From contig NZ_JNAW01000001.1 of assembly GCF_000760215.1 (NCBI RefSeq), forward strand, positions 186,001 through 250,000: a stretch of DNA of 64,000 bases, written 5' to 3'. Under the pieces are notes generated by a model. That model did no database searches. It saw only the letters and a list, made by a program, of their open reading frames with translations, and had not been told where the DNA came from. A program made the translations under genes and the position numbers. Below are positions 48,250 through 58,797 of the stretch, piece after piece. Numbering within the stretch: position 1 is the stretch's first letter; each line of letters opens with the position of its first letter. The DNA comes from Prochlorococcus sp. MIT 0603. Its GTDB lineage: Bacteria; Cyanobacteriota; Cyanobacteriia; PCC-6307; Cyanobiaceae.

Positions 48250-49275
48250 TTATTCAGGTATTACTGCAGTCTTATGTAAAAGAGAAATCCATCTTTTTCT
48301 CCATTTCTTATTTGGGATAATGCTTGCTAAAGGTCGCATTTTGCTCCTGCTTTTTTTATGGCTACGTATTCCTATTAAAATGTCATAAAGGAAATTATAA
48401 CCATCTTTTTTGCTTTCGAAAATGCCCATTCTTTGCGGGGATCCTTTTTGATCTAACAGTGGCTTTGCTTCTTCATATGCTGGCTTATATTCAAACCATG
48501 GTATAGAAGGCCATAAATGATGCACAAGATGATAATTTTGACCCATTATTAATATATTCATCACACGACTTGGGTATACTCTCGCATTCTTCCATTTATT
48601 GCGAGCCATAAATGGACGGTGAGGCAAGTAATCAAAGAAAATCCCAAGAGTTACACCTACCATTAACGCAGGACCGAACCAAAGATTATAAATAACATTC
48701 ATAAAGTTGAACTTTATTCCCGCAATTACTATCGTAATAAATAAAGCCCTCTCCATTCCCCATTGCATTAATTCATATTTTCTCCAAAGTTTTCTTTGGA
48801 AAAAGAAATACTCATGATAAAAAAACCTTGGTGCAATCAGCCATACTGGCCCAAAGGTGCTAACTATATGGTCTGGATCGTTTTTGGGATCATTTACATT
48901 TGAGTGGTGTTGCAGATGAACTCTTGTGAAAACTGGGAAGCTAAACCCTAGTAATATTGCTGCTCCATGACCCATTGCTTGGTTTATCCATCTGTTCGGA
49001 TGGGCTGCTTTGTGGCATGCATCATGAATTACAGTTCCTTCCATATGTAGTGCAAGAAAAGCAAGACCAACTAATACAGGGAGTGGCCAAACACCTTTGT
49101 ACCATTGCCAAATTGCAAGAAAGGCTATTGTATAGCCACCTAAAAATAGCCCTACTGTTGGATTTACTATCCCTGGAGGATCAAGATATTCTTTAATACG
49201 CTCTTGCCAGTAAGCATATGATTGAAATTTTGATGATGATGCATTGGCGTTAACTGAGAGTATTGTTTTTTTCAT
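48250..49275 (-). CDS. crtR: Beta-carotene hydroxylase CrtR
   Basis: A di-iron membrane hydroxylase that adds hydroxyl groups to beta-carotene rings on the way to zeaxanthin. The three His clusters of the fatty-acid-hydroxylase/desaturase superfamily are present: HDACHKAAH, HLQHHSN and HLVHHLW. Four or more hydrophobic spans are seen. The 341-residue length is normal. It lies 60 bases downstream of tRNA-Leu on the same strand. Confidence 0.94.
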   Translation of the reverse strand: MKKTILSVNANASSSKFQSYAYWQERIKEYLDPPGIVNPTVGLFLGGYTIAFLAIWQWYKGVWPLPVLVGLAFLALHMEGTVIHDACHKAAHPNRWINQAMGHGAAILLGFSFPVFTRVHLQHHSNVNDPKNDPDHIVSTFGPVWLIAPRFFYHEYFFFQRKLWRKYELMQWGMERALFITIVIAGIKFNFMNVIYNLWFGPALMVGVTLGIFFDYLPHRPFMARNKWKNARVYPSRVMNILIMGQNYHLVHHLWPSIPWFEYKPAYEEAKPLLDQKGSPQRMGIFESKKDGYNFLYDILIGIRSHKKSRSKMRPLASIIPNKKWRKRWISLLHKTAVIPE

Positions 49276-49335
49276 TGATACTTTGGATTACAACATAGTA
49301 GAAAATCCATATCGAATGAACGTAAGATTTATACA

Positions 49336-49417
49336 TGCCCACCGGGAGACTTGAACTCCCACGACCGAAGTCACTGGTACCTAAAACCAGCGCGTCTACC
49401 AATTCCGCCAGATGGGC
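49336..49417 (-). tRNA. trnL: tRNA-Leu (anticodon TAG)
   Basis: On the minus strand an 82-base cloverleaf: acceptor GCCCATC / GGTGGGC, D-arm with GGTAGACGC, anticodon stem CTGGT / ACCAG with loop TTTAGGT (TAG), a long variable arm of class II type, T-arm GTTCAAGTC, and discriminator A. CCA is not encoded. The long variable arm and A discriminator fit leucine. Confidence 0.96.
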
Positions 49418-49855
49418 CAATGGATCTTGGGAATTGGGATCCCTGATCTTTGGTTATTATAGCTGCTAATAAGCCATTCATTAAGTCTTTTAGGACTAAT
49501 TGTTCAGCGTATTGATGAATCGATTTGTTTAATTCAAGTTTAATTGAATCTTTTTAATTAGTTCGCCTAATAGCTCTTTACGGGTCTCTTCTTTCAAGAT
49601 ATCTAGATGTTCGCAGGTGTTTTTCAGAATCATGAAAACCTATAATTCTACCCATGATTTTTCTCACAATGAATTGAATGATTCATGAAAAGACAATTTT
49701 CTTTGAATCCTCAAATATGAATATAGGTCTTGGGCACAATATTCATTAACTAATAAAAGAAATTAATTTTGTTATCGACTAATTATATGAATGGACTCTG
49801 CTCAAGAATATAGACAAAATAAGGATAAGGATTACGGATCTTTCTTTTAGAAGCC
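49418..49855. other. Gap between tRNA-Leu and the ycf66 gene
   Basis: This 438-base AT-rich gap should hold the promoter of tRNA-Leu (leftwards) and of the Ycf66 gene (rightwards). I see a near-repeat TCATGAAAA (about 49631 and 49684), a short inverted repeat TTCAA...TTGAA, and a 19-codon ORF (49791-49850) that ends five bases before the Ycf66 ATG. None is convincing as a functional element, and no tRNA or known RNA is visible. Confidence 0.5.
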
Positions 49856-50407
49856 ATGTTTTCAGTCATTATTGGAAATCTTTCTATTTTGTTAGGTCTC
49901 TTGATTTTGGTATTGCCAGTTTTAATTACTGAATTAAGTCGGCCTCGAGATTCAATTTGGGGTGCATTAACAATGGTTTTGGGCTTGATATTAATTACAA
50001 GCAAAGAAAGGTTTAATGGATCTCCTATGCTTGCGGTCTTATTTGGTGCGTTAATTATTGCTAGGCTTTTGATAGAGATCTCACAGTTTAGATGGCAACA
50101 GCTTACTGTCGAGGAAAAGAATAACTTAAGAACTTTTCTGCGTTGGAAAAATAGTTTGAATCAGACCTTGTCTGCCTTTTCCAAATTAGGGTCGATTTTT
50201 ATTGATATAGTCATGCTTTTCAAGCCAAAGCCAAAGCCAAGTCAAATCGGCAAGAAATGGGTTCGCCCAGAAATAAATAATTCAGATAAGACTCTTGAAT
50301 CAGAGCAGCTTTCTTCTCTTGAGGCTAATATTAAAGATGAGAGTTTAGTAGTGCCAGATAAGGATCCAACCTTAACTTCTAAGAATATTCCTTCTGATGT
50401 TTCATAA
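49856..50407 (+). CDS. ycf66: Ycf66-family protein
   Basis: A 183-residue protein with two hydrophobic spans (about 8-25 and 38-75) and FRWQQLTVEEK, the pattern of Ycf66, which is conserved in cyanobacteria and some plastids. The function is unknown. The C-terminal half is polar, Lys/Ser-rich and probably disordered. It starts at an ATG and is followed by ileS after 22 bases on the same strand. Confidence 0.88.
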   Translation: MFSVIIGNLSILLGLLILVLPVLITELSRPRDSIWGALTMVLGLILITSKERFNGSPMLAVLFGALIIARLLIEISQFRWQQLTVEEKNNLRTFLRWKNSLNQTLSAFSKLGSIFIDIVMLFKPKPKPSQIGKKWVRPEINNSDKTLESEQLSSLEANIKDESLVVPDKDPTLTSKNIPSDVS

Positions 50408-50429
50408 TATTTTCTAATTAGTTTTCATT

Positions 50430-53339
50430 GTGAATAACGAAAAACCTAAGGACAGCGAAAATAGTCCTTCATACAAAGAATCTCTAAATCTTTTGAAGAC
50501 AAATTTTGGCATGCGAGCCAATGCAACTTTGCGTGAGCCAGAACTCCAAAAATTCTGGTTTGATAATGGGATTGATTTTGAACTTGGCTTGAAAAATAAG
50601 GGCACCAATTTCACTTTGCATGATGGCCCCCCATATGCAAATGGAACTCTCCACATGGGTCATGCTTTAAACAAGATTTTGAAGGATATTATTAATAAAT
50701 ATCAGATTTTGAGAGGAAGGAAAGTTCGTTTTATCCCTGGATGGGATTGCCATGGTTTGCCTATTGAATTAAAGGTACTGCAAAAATTAAAGAGGAAGGA
50801 GCGTGAGGAGTTAACCCCTATTCAATTGCGCAAGAAGGCAGCAGAATATGCGTCAGAACAAATTTCAAGTCAAAAAGAGGGCTTTCGAAGATGGGGAATT
50901 TGGGGTGATTGGGGTAACCCTTATTTAACACTGCAAAAGACATATGAAGCAGCCCAGATTAAATTATTTGGTGAAATGGCTTTGAAAGGATATATCTATA
51001 GGGGCCTTAAGCCAGTTCATTGGAGCCCAAGCTCTAGAACTGCTTTAGCAGAAGCCGAATTAGAATATCCTGAAGGCCATACAAGTCCAAGTGTATATGT
51101 TGCGTTCCCTGTAGTTAAAATCTCTGAGCCGTTGTATAAATCACTTGCTAGTCAAGGATTAAATTTACCTCTTGACCAAGCTGAATTAAGCCAAAAAGTA
51201 AAAGTTGCAATTTGGACAACTACTCCTTGGACATTACCAGCAAATGCAGCTGTAGCTGTTAATCAAAATATTGAATATGTACTTGCTCAAGATTCTACTG
51301 ATCAATTATTGATTCTTGCTTCGGATCTTTTGCAAGATATAAGCGAAGAGATTGGCTCTTCTTTAGAGAAAATTGCAAGTGTTAAAGGTGCAATGTTTGA
51401 GGGTTGCTTTTATAAGAATCCTCTACTTGAAAAAATCAGTCCTTTTGTTATAGGTGGAAGTTATATAACAACCCAGTCTGGAACAGGAATTGTTCATACA
51501 GCACCTGGACATGGCCTTGATGATTTCAATACCGGGATCAAATATGATTTACCTGTCATTTGCCCTGTCAATTCAAAAGGTATTTTCACTGCAGAAGCAG
51601 GGAAATATGAAGGCCTGAATGTTTTGAAAGATGCTAATGATGAGATTATTAAGGATTTGAAAATCTCAGGATTATTATTAAAAGAAAGACCATATGTTCA
51701 TAAATATCCATATGACTGGAGGACAAAGAAACCAACCATTTTTCGTGCAACAGAACAGTGGTTTGCGTCTGTTGAGGGTTTTCGCAAGCAAGCTTTAAAT
51801 TCAATTGAGGAAGTGGAATGGTTGCCAGCTTCAGGTGAGAAGCGTATTAAAGCTATGGTGAATGATAGAGGAGACTGGTGTATTTCCAGGCAAAGAACGT
51901 GGGGCGTTCCTATTCCAGTTTTTTATTCAAAGGATGGTGATGATGTGCTTTTGAATAAAAGTACTATTGACCATATAGAACAATTGATTAAGAAACATGG
52001 TGCAGATATTTGGTGGGAATTAGATGTCTCGAAATTGTTGCCAAGTCACTATTCAGAACAATCTGACCAATGGATCAAAGGCACAGACACTATGGATGTT
52101 TGGTTTGACTCTGGTTCGAGTTGGTCTGCAGTCACCTTTAAACATGAGGATTTGAATTATCCTGCTGATCTTTATTTAGAAGGTACAGATCAACATAGAG
52201 GTTGGTTTCAATCTTCATTGCTTACTTCTGTAGCCGTAACCAGTCAAGCTCCATATAAAAAAGTTCTCACTCATGGCTTTGCTTTAGATGAAAATGGACG
52301 AAAGATGAGTAAGTCATTAGGTAATATTGTTGATCCTTTGGTGATCATTAATGGAGGAAATAACAAGAAGTTAGACCCTCCATTTGGAGCAGATGTCTTA
52401 AGGCTTTGGGTTAGTTCTGTGGATTACTCTGTGGATGTACCTATTGGCTCAAATATATTGAGACAATTGTCTGATGTTTATAGAAAAGTAAGAAATACTG
52501 CAAGATATTTATTAGGTAACCTTCATGATTTTGACCCTTCTAAATATTCTTTAGATGTTCATGATTTATCGATTTTAGATCGTTGGATGCTGAATAGAAC
52601 TGCAGAGGTGTTTGATGAAATTACAAACGCATTTGAAAGTTATGATTTCATAAAATTTTTTCAATTACTACAAACTTTTTGTGTTGTTGACCTATCTAAT
52701 TTCTATTTAGATATTGCCAAAGATAGGTTGTACGTAAGTGCACCTTCTGATTCAAGACGTAGATCTTGTCAATATGTTTTATCTTTGATTATTGAGAAAT
52801 TAGCTGGAATTATTGCTCCAGTTTTATGTCATATGGCAGAAGATATATGGCAAAACATACCCTATTCATTAGAAGAAAAGTCTGTTTTTCAAAGAGGATG
52901 GCCAAACCTACCAGATGCTTGGAGAGATAACTCATTAAATGAACCAATAAATCATATTAGAGAACTAAGAGCTTCTGTTAATCGTGGATTGGAGGATTGT
53001 AGAAATAAGCAAGAAATAGGATCTTCTCTTGAATCTTCTGTTCGAATTGTTCCTAAGAGCGATACTCTGAAAGAAACATTGAGCTTTATTCAAGAAAATG
53101 GGGATTTAGAAGTTGATAATATCCATGATTTGTTACTTGTATCTAAAGTTCAAATTGGAGGAGAGCCATGGGCTGAAGTCCTTTTCTGTAAAGAAGAAGA
53201 AATGGCTATTATTGAAATATCTAAGTCTAGAGGATCTAAATGTGCGAGGTGCTGGCATTATGAAAGTGATATTGGTAAGCATGCTAATCATCCATTGTTA
53301 TGTAGTAGATGTGTTGAAACTCTCAATAGAATAATTTAA
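50430..53339 (+). CDS. ileS: Isoleucyl-tRNA synthetase
   Basis: Charges tRNA-Ile. The 969-residue bacterial-type enzyme has the class I signature HMGH (75-78), an editing CP1 domain with the [11 protein letters not shown] segment, KMSKS near residue 625 and a C-terminal zinc finger with CARCW and CSRC. It starts at GTG 50430. It lies between ycf66 and the convergent DUF3177 gene. Confidence 0.98.
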   Translation: MNNEKPKDSENSPSYKESLNLLKTNFGMRANATLREPELQKFWFDNGIDFELGLKNKGTNFTLHDGPPYANGTLHMGHALNKILKDIINKYQILRGRKVRFIPGWDCHGLPIELKVLQKLKRKEREELTPIQLRKKAAEYASEQISSQKEGFRRWGIWGDWGNPYLTLQKTYEAAQIKLFGEMALKGYIYRGLKPVHWSPSSRTALAEAELEYPEGHTSPSVYVAFPVVKISEPLYKSLASQGLNLPLDQAELSQKVKVAIWTTTPWTLPANAAVAVNQNIEYVLAQDSTDQLLILASDLLQDISEEIGSSLEKIASVKGAMFEGCFYKNPLLEKISPFVIGGSYITTQSGTGIVHTAPGHGLDDFNTGIKYDLPVICPVNSKGIFTAEAGKYEGLNVLKDANDEIIKDLKISGLLLKERPYVHKYPYDWRTKKPTIFRATEQWFASVEGFRKQALNSIEEVEWLPASGEKRIKAMVNDRGDWCISRQRTWGVPIPVFYSKDGDDVLLNKSTIDHIEQLIKKHGADIWWELDVSKLLPSHYSEQSDQWIKGTDTMDVWFDSGSSWSAVTFKHEDLNYPADLYLEGTDQHRGWFQSSLLTSVAVTSQAPYKKVLTHGFALDENGRKMSKSLGNIVDPLVIINGGNNKKLDPPFGADVLRLWVSSVDYSVDVPIGSNILRQLSDVYRKVRNTARYLLGNLHDFDPSKYSLDVHDLSILDRWMLNRTAEVFDEITNAFESYDFIKFFQLLQTFCVVDLSNFYLDIAKDRLYVSAPSDSRRRSCQYVLSLIIEKLAGIIAPVLCHMAEDIWQNIPYSLEEKSVFQRGWPNLPDAWRDNSLNEPINHIRELRASVNRGLEDCRNKQEIGSSLESSVRIVPKSDTLKETLSFIQENGDLEVDNIHDLLLVSKVQIGGEPWAEVLFCKEEEMAIIEISKSRGSKCARCWHYESDIGKHANHPLLCSRCVETLNRII

Positions 53340-53345
53340 ATAATT

Positions 53346-53957
53346 TTAAAATCCCCCTGCTATTCTTCCTTGCTTCGGCAGTCTTATAATTGCCCATTGA
53401 ATTATTCCTACTAAGTAAATAATTAATGCTAAGTAACCTATAAATGCTGATAATGCCTCTGTCCAGCTTGCACCAAATAAGAAATTAAATATGCTTTTTA
53501 TTAATAGATTTAATCCTGACGGAGCTTCTCTCCAGTATGTGCAATTATTTCCACTTACTTCATTCATGCAACTTAGACTTCTAAATGAAAGTGCTATAAA
53601 AAAACAACTAAAAAAACTAATAGACCATCGCCAGGCTTTTAGAAGAAAAGGTAATGCTTTCTTCGTAGGAAGCTCGTTGATTTCTTCATTGAGATCTATC
53701 CAAAACCATATCGAAAAGATGATTAACCATGGTGATATAAAAGAAGTTAAATAGCCAATAGGTCTATTGCCAGTTAATAACAACATGCTTATTATCATTA
53801 GGCTAGCAATTTTCCAGTAAATAGATAAAAGTCTGGTAATAGAGGACTCTTTTTTCCAAAAAGACCAAAGCCAAAGGACTAATGGGAGTCCAAATGCAAA
53901 TGTTGCTCCTAGCCTGTAGTTGAGCCAAACCAGTGAGTGGTATGAGATTTCTGCCAC
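53346..53957 (-). CDS. DUF3177-family membrane protein
   Basis: A 203-residue protein with about five hydrophobic spans and the cyanobacterial DUF3177 pattern, with NYRLGATFAFGLPLVL near the start, GNRPIGYLTS and a conserved Cys pair (SCMNEVSGNNC). The function is unknown. The start is GTG at 53957. It converges with ileS (six bases between stops) and is divergent from trmB. Confidence 0.82.
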   Translation of the reverse strand: MAEISYHSLVWLNYRLGATFAFGLPLVLWLWSFWKKESSITRLLSIYWKIASLMIISMLLLTGNRPIGYLTSFISPWLIIFSIWFWIDLNEEINELPTKKALPFLLKAWRWSISFFSCFFIALSFRSLSCMNEVSGNNCTYWREAPSGLNLLIKSIFNFLFGASWTEALSAFIGYLALIIYLVGIIQWAIIRLPKQGRIAGGF

Positions 53958-54044
53958 AGAAAAAAAACTTTCTACTTAACTATTATCAACCTACAATGCC
54001 TTAGAGAAAGCTTCAGCTAAAAAACTATCAAAAACTATTAGATC

Positions 54045-54695
54045 GTGCGTCAACATGTAAACCCTTTGAGCCGTTTTTTTCAGCTTAATCATGACCTACC
54101 ATCACTTGACGAATTATTCCATGATTCTAATTTACCTATTCATTTAGATATTGGTTGTGCAAGAGGCAGGTTTTTATTAAAAATGGCTGGGTCTTTTAGC
54201 AAATGGAACTTTTTAGGAATTGAGATTCGCGAACCACTTGTAATAGCAGCTGAAAAAGAGAGGGTTCAATCAGGCTTGAACAATCTTCGATTTTTATTTT
54301 GCAATGCTAATGTGAGTTTAGAAAAATTATTTTTGAATTTACGAAGGTCCAAAGTAAAAAGAGTTTCTATTCAATTCCCAGACCCTTGGTTTAAAAAAAG
54401 GCATAAGAAAAGAAGACTTATGCAACCTTCTTTATTATTTTTATTGGCTGCAAATTTAGATCCAGGTGCTGAACTATTTATACAGACAGATGTTCTGAGC
54501 CTTATGGATGAAATTATTTATTTAATTGATATGAGCAACTGCTTTAATACAATTTCCAACTTAGATGAATCACTAAATTCTTATAGTCCCTATTGCTTTG
54601 TTACAGAAAGAGAGGAATATTGTATTCAGAAAGGTTTACCCATATATCGCAAGCTTTATGTAAGGAATTCAAATGATGTAACAATAGATTCATGA
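54045..54695 (+). CDS. trmB: tRNA (guanine-N7)-methyltransferase
   Basis: Methylates G46 in the variable loop of some tRNAs using SAM. The 216-residue Rossmann protein has the SAM loop [17 protein letters not shown] and the family motif [15 protein letters not shown]. The start is GTG at 54045. It converges with glmM after 25 bases. Confidence 0.95.
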   Translation: MRQHVNPLSRFFQLNHDLPSLDELFHDSNLPIHLDIGCARGRFLLKMAGSFSKWNFLGIEIREPLVIAAEKERVQSGLNNLRFLFCNANVSLEKLFLNLRRSKVKRVSIQFPDPWFKKRHKKRRLMQPSLLFLLAANLDPGAELFIQTDVLSLMDEIIYLIDMSNCFNTISNLDESLNSYSPYCFVTEREEYCIQKGLPIYRKLYVRNSNDVTIDS

Positions 54696-54720
54696 GCTCA
54701 TCTTTTGAGATTAGATGAAT

Positions 54721-56103
54721 TTAATTTAACTCTTCTTGAGCTAATTTAGATATTTTACTTGCCCAAGACTCTATTAAGAACTTATCCATTGATTCAATCA
54801 TTACTCTCAGTAAAGGCTCTGTCCCACTTTTCCTTACTAAAACCCTACCTTCATTGCCTATGTCAGATTGAACATCCGCAATTAATGTACTAAGTTTTTC
54901 AGATCCGTATATATTATCTTCTGAACTATCACTCCCTAAAGGTATATTAATTAATCTTTGTGGGTATGGAGTGAAGCTCTGATCTAACAAGTCGGAAAGT
55001 TGCATGCCTTTGCATTTGCAAATTTTGGATAGTTGTATGGCAGTTAAAAGACCATCTCCAGATAAATCATTAAGCCTAGATAAAATATGCCCTGATTGTT
55101 CACCTCCTAAATCTGCTTTGCTATCAATCATTGCTTGATGAACATGGGTATCACCTACTGGAGTCCTTTGGAGTATGCCCCCTCGCTTTTGCCAATCTTT
55201 TTCAAAACCTAAGTTAGACATTACAGTTGCAATTAATCTTTGATTTTTAAGCTTCTTCTTGTCTTGTAAGTCCGAGCCCCATAAAAAAAGAATGTTATCT
55301 CCATCTACTACGCGACCTTTCCGGTCAACTGCAATCATTCGATCTGCATCACCATCAAAAGCAAAACCCATTTCAGAATTGCTTTCGATTACAGCTTTTA
55401 TAAGTTGATTGAGGTGAGTCGAGCCACAATTGACATTTATTTTCCCCCCATCTGGCTTTGCATTTATGCAGGTCACTTTAGATCCTAAAGTTTTAAAAAT
55501 CTTTTCTCCACAAGCTGTTGCAGATCCCCAGCAAAGATCTAGAACAATGGGTATCTTTCCAAAATTTTCTAAGCCAATTGTTTTCAAAAGACTTTCCTCG
55601 TAATCTTTTAAGATTTCGTGCCGATTGATTACATCTCCCTTCCTTCCTGAGTTGATTACTTTCTCTTTTTGTAGTCCTGCATCAATAATTCTTTGCTTTT
55701 CAGTCGAAATCTTTTTTGCATTAGCATCAAAAATTTTTATTCCATTATCTTCTGGAGGATTATGGCTAGCTGAGATCATTAGCCCTCCTGATAAATTGTA
55801 TTTTTTAATTAAAAGTGGAACTGCAGGTGTTGGGCAAAGTCCTAATAGCCATACTTCTCTACCTTGAGACGTTAAGCTATCAGCTAATCCATTTGAAATT
55901 CTTGAGCTGCTTGATCTTGAGTCTTGTCCTATAAGAATCGGACCTTGGTTTGAAAGGATCTTGTTACACCAAAATCCAATTTTGTAAATAAGTTGATTTG
56001 TAAAAAGTCTTTTAGCATTTCCACGAATTCCATCAGTACCAAAGAAAATTATATCTTTATGCTTGTTTCTTCCACCCGCATGATGCATTGCATTGGTGGA
56101 CAT
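54721..56103 (-). CDS. glmM: Phosphoglucosamine mutase
   Basis: Interconverts glucosamine-6-phosphate and glucosamine-1-phosphate for cell-wall precursors. The FGTDGIRG start, the phosphoserine loop SASHNPPEDNG, the metal loop DGDADR and the phosphate-binding RKSGTEPLLRVM are all present. I chose the ATG at 56103 (460 residues); the longer frame starts at a TTG at 56124. An ATG at 56088 is also possible. Confidence 0.96.
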   Translation of the reverse strand: MSTNAMHHAGGRNKHKDIIFFGTDGIRGNAKRLFTNQLIYKIGFWCNKILSNQGPILIGQDSRSSSSRISNGLADSLTSQGREVWLLGLCPTPAVPLLIKKYNLSGGLMISASHNPPEDNGIKIFDANAKKISTEKQRIIDAGLQKEKVINSGRKGDVINRHEILKDYEESLLKTIGLENFGKIPIVLDLCWGSATACGEKIFKTLGSKVTCINAKPDGGKINVNCGSTHLNQLIKAVIESNSEMGFAFDGDADRMIAVDRKGRVVDGDNILFLWGSDLQDKKKLKNQRLIATVMSNLGFEKDWQKRGGILQRTPVGDTHVHQAMIDSKADLGGEQSGHILSRLNDLSGDGLLTAIQLSKICKCKGMQLSDLLDQSFTPYPQRLINIPLGSDSSEDNIYGSEKLSTLIADVQSDIGNEGRVLVRKSGTEPLLRVMIESMDKFLIESWASKISKLAQEELN

Positions 56104-56209
56104 TTGAGAAAAGAAAGATTCCAAACTACTGAAAGATTAGCTCATATTGAAACATTTCACACACAAGTGATTTTTAAGATGGCAAACTAACAATAGAAAT
56201 GTTTTTGTT

Positions 56210-56773
56210 GTGCAAAATTCCAAATTAGTGGAATTAGGAAAATGGCAAAGAGTTTTTTTGCTAATTATTTCTATTTTCATAGCCTTAGCTCTGTTGTTTA
56301 TAAGGAATGGCTTTCAACAAGAGAATCCATTAGAATTACTTGCTAGAAATTCACTTAAGCCAGAGATTGCTTTGAATAATAACCGTCCTACTATAATAGA
56401 ATTCTATGCTGATTGGTGTGAAGCATGTCAAGAAATGGGTCCTTCTATACTTAGTTTAAAAGAGAGATATGATAATTCTATTGATTTTGTGCTATTAAAT
56501 GTTGATAATGACAAGTGGTTAGATCTTATCGATACATACAATGTTAATGGAATACCTAAATTAGAGTTGTTTAATGATCTTGGCCATTTGAAAGGAGAAT
56601 CAATAGGTTTAAAAGATTTTAATCAGCTTGATCAAATTGCACTTTCTTTATTAAATCAAAGAGAACTGCCACAAATAAATGGAGTAGAATATATTGATAC
56701 TAATAAAGTTCTATTTTCGAATTTAAATGAAAATATTCCTACGAGAAATATATCCCCTCGCAGTCATGGTTAA
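56210..56773 (+). CDS. Membrane-anchored thioredoxin-like protein (TxlA/HCF164-like)
   Basis: A 187-residue protein with one N-terminal membrane span (about 14-30) and a thioredoxin domain with active site WCEAC near residue 70 and cis-Pro in GIPKLELF. This is the TxlA/HCF164 group, which moves reducing power across the thylakoid membrane for cytochrome b6f and PSI assembly. The start is GTG at 56210, divergent from glmM. It converges with thyX after one base. Confidence 0.9.
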   Translation: MQNSKLVELGKWQRVFLLIISIFIALALLFIRNGFQQENPLELLARNSLKPEIALNNNRPTIIEFYADWCEACQEMGPSILSLKERYDNSIDFVLLNVDNDKWLDLIDTYNVNGIPKLELFNDLGHLKGESIGLKDFNQLDQIALSLLNQRELPQINGVEYIDTNKVLFSNLNENIPTRNISPRSHG

Positions 56774-56774
56774 C

Positions 56775-57410
56775 TTATCTCCAATTAAGAGCATGGGCGA
56801 CTGAGGGGAATTGCTTGGAAAATATTATTTTGCAATTATTTGCTATCTCTAGATGCTCTTGTTGAGTGCCATGTCCAGATCTTAAGTTTATATAATGTAT
56901 CCATGATCTACATGAACCTGTCATGTAGATCCTTGTAGGAGTTGCCAATGGAAGGATGAATCGCGCACATTCTTTTGCTATTCCATTTTCAAGCATTTCT
57001 TGATAAAGAATTAAGGTGTTTTTAAATTGATTTTCTATTCTCTCTTTAAAGGCGTCCGCAACATTTTCATCTAAATCAGATATTGAATTCTGCCTGTTTT
57101 TTGTATCTTGTCTTCTTAAATCAGGTATAGGGATTGCGCCTAGTTGAGAACTGTCAGCATATCTTTGAGAAAACTCTTGGAAGGTGAATGATCGATGTCT
57201 AAGAATTTGAGCTGCAATCCCTCTATTAGTTTCTATCTGGAGGGTCATATATGCTTGTTCAAATACACTCCAATGTTCATGGGTTATGCAATATTTAATT
57301 AATTTCTCAAAATCTTCGTTGCTTTGATTTTTAGGATTACTAACCCTGGCAATGTATGCCATGGTTTTTTCAGCATCTGGAGTAGCTGTGACCAGATGTA
57401 CATTATTCAT
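56775..57410 (-). CDS. thyX: Flavin-dependent thymidylate synthase
   Basis: Makes dTMP from dUMP using FAD, NADPH and methylene-THF; the usual ThyA is not seen here. The 211-residue chain has the ThyX motif RHRSFTFQEFSQRY (71-84), with Thr and Gln at the positions where the generic motif has Ser and Asn, and the C-terminal SGHGTQQEHLEIA. It is two bases after dcd, so thyX, dcd and the BtuR-like gene form an operon that supplies deoxynucleotides. Confidence 0.96.
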   Translation of the reverse strand: MNNVHLVTATPDAEKTMAYIARVSNPKNQSNEDFEKLIKYCITHEHWSVFEQAYMTLQIETNRGIAAQILRHRSFTFQEFSQRYADSSQLGAIPIPDLRRQDTKNRQNSISDLDENVADAFKERIENQFKNTLILYQEMLENGIAKECARFILPLATPTRIYMTGSCRSWIHYINLRSGHGTQQEHLEIANNCKIIFSKQFPSVAHALNWR

Positions 57411-57412
57411 AG

Positions 57413-58006
57413 TTAAATTTTGGCAAGAGTAACCTTCTCAGGTTGATTTTGATATTTACCTTCTCTATCGCTATAAGTTGTTTCACAAGGATCACCTTCG
57501 AAAAAAAGCAATTGGCAAATCCCTTCATTTGCATATATACGGCAGTCTGCCCCAGAGCTATTGCTGAATTCGAGTGTTAGATGACCTTCCCAACTTGCTT
57601 CAGCAGGTGTTGTGTTCACAATAATTCCTAGTCTTGCGTATGTGCTTTTCCCAAGGCAAATAACAGTGATATTAGCTGGAACTTTCATTTTCTCTAGGGC
57701 AACGCCTAAACCGTATGAATGAGCTGGAAGGATGAAGTATTCACCATCTTCATCTTTTTCAAGGGGAGTTGATTCTAAATTTTTAGGATTAAATTTTTTG
57801 GGATTCATTATTGTTCCAGGCACGTGTCGAAATATAAGAAATTCTTTTGAAGAAAGACGTAGGTCATAACCGTAAGAGGAACAACCAAAACTGAGTACAG
57901 GTCGTTCCTTAGAATTAGGCTCTAGATGTCTAACAAGATTTGCTTGAAAAGGTTCAAGCATTCCCACTTGTGATTGTTCGATAATCCAGCGATCATTTTT
58001 CAACAT
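57413..58006 (-). CDS. dcd: dCTP deaminase
   Basis: Converts dCTP to dUTP, feeding dUMP to ThyX. The 197-residue protein has the dUTPase-fold motifs FGCSSYGYDLR, LGKSTYARLGI and WEGHLTLEFSN, with the catalytic Glu in TPAEASWEGH. It starts with ATG at 58006, sharing one base with the stop of the BtuR-like gene (TAATG). Confidence 0.95.
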   Translation of the reverse strand: MLKNDRWIIEQSQVGMLEPFQANLVRHLEPNSKERPVLSFGCSSYGYDLRLSSKEFLIFRHVPGTIMNPKKFNPKNLESTPLEKDEDGEYFILPAHSYGLGVALEKMKVPANITVICLGKSTYARLGIIVNTTPAEASWEGHLTLEFSNSSGADCRIYANEGICQLLFFEGDPCETTYSDREGKYQNQPEKVTLAKI

Positions 58007-58608
58007 TATTTAGAGCACCTCAATTGGGTTACTTGGTCAGCTACTTCAAAAACTTTAGTGGGTATAGATGGTCCTGTAATAATTACATCAATAGAATCAT
58101 GACGATTTTCTAGTGTAGTTATCAAATCTTCTTCAGAAATAAAGCCAAAATCAATTGCCAGGCCTATCTCATCTAAAACGAGCTTATCTAAAGTATTATT
58201 AATCAAGTTGTCTTTACATATTTCCCAAATATCACCCACAACCTTTTTAGTGCTTAGAAAATCTTCTGTATTCGCATTATTAGAATTCTCACTTTTACTT
58301 ATGCAGCCATAAAAATCAGGTCTTAGCCATTCTAAGTTTCCGCAAAGGCTTGTTGAATTTTCTGGTCCTTGAGATACGCCACCTTTTAAGAACTGCGCTA
58401 TCAAAACCTTGCTACCTAATCCTGCAGAACGAAGTGCTTCGCTAAGAACTACTGAGAAACTTCCTCTATAAGGTGCGGTATAGACCTGTAATTGCCCTTG
58501 TGAAGAAATAATTTGAAGCTTTGCTTTGCCTTTGGATGCACTGACTGGCCTTAACCCGTATGGATAATCGGTAGAATATTCACTTTTTAGCCTTGGACTT
58601 GCTGTCAT
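58006..58608 (-). CDS. BtuR/CobO-like protein with a degenerate P-loop
   Basis: A 200-residue protein whose fold matches corrinoid adenosyltransferase BtuR/CobO: VYTAP...SEALRSAGLGSKVLIAQFLKGG, the VLDEIGLAIDFGFI segment and the VIITGPS strand. The P-loop, GNGKGKTT in the family, reads APYRGSFS (45-52), so the essential Lys and Thr are gone and ATP use is doubtful. A long N-terminal tail (1-30) is also unusual. It is the first gene of the unit with dcd and thyX and is divergent from ntcA. It might be a regulator or a changed enzyme; a sequencing error is less likely since the frame is intact. Confidence 0.8.
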   Translation of the reverse strand: MTASPRLKSEYSTDYPYGLRPVSASKGKAKLQIISSQGQLQVYTAPYRGSFSVVLSEALRSAGLGSKVLIAQFLKGGVSQGPENSTSLCGNLEWLRPDFYGCISKSENSNNANTEDFLSTKKVVGDIWEICKDNLINNTLDKLVLDEIGLAIDFGFISEEDLITTLENRHDSIDVIITGPSIPTKVFEVADQVTQLRCSK

Positions 58609-58797
58609 GAAATGCTTAAAATCATTCTTTTAGAAGGATTTTTTAAATGTAGCGGAGGTGTAAACCTTCACAAGTATTTTGACACTATCTATAGCGTTTA
58701 TCTGATGATAAATTGATATTTTTTCTAATTTCATAACCTTTCCTTTACCTCTTTGAAAACTGGAAACGTCTTTATACTCTTGTTTAAGTTGAAAACG

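Noticed and set aside
49791-49850. A 19-codon frame ending five bases before the Ycf66 gene
   Set aside because: No Shine-Dalgarno and too short to support a leader peptide.
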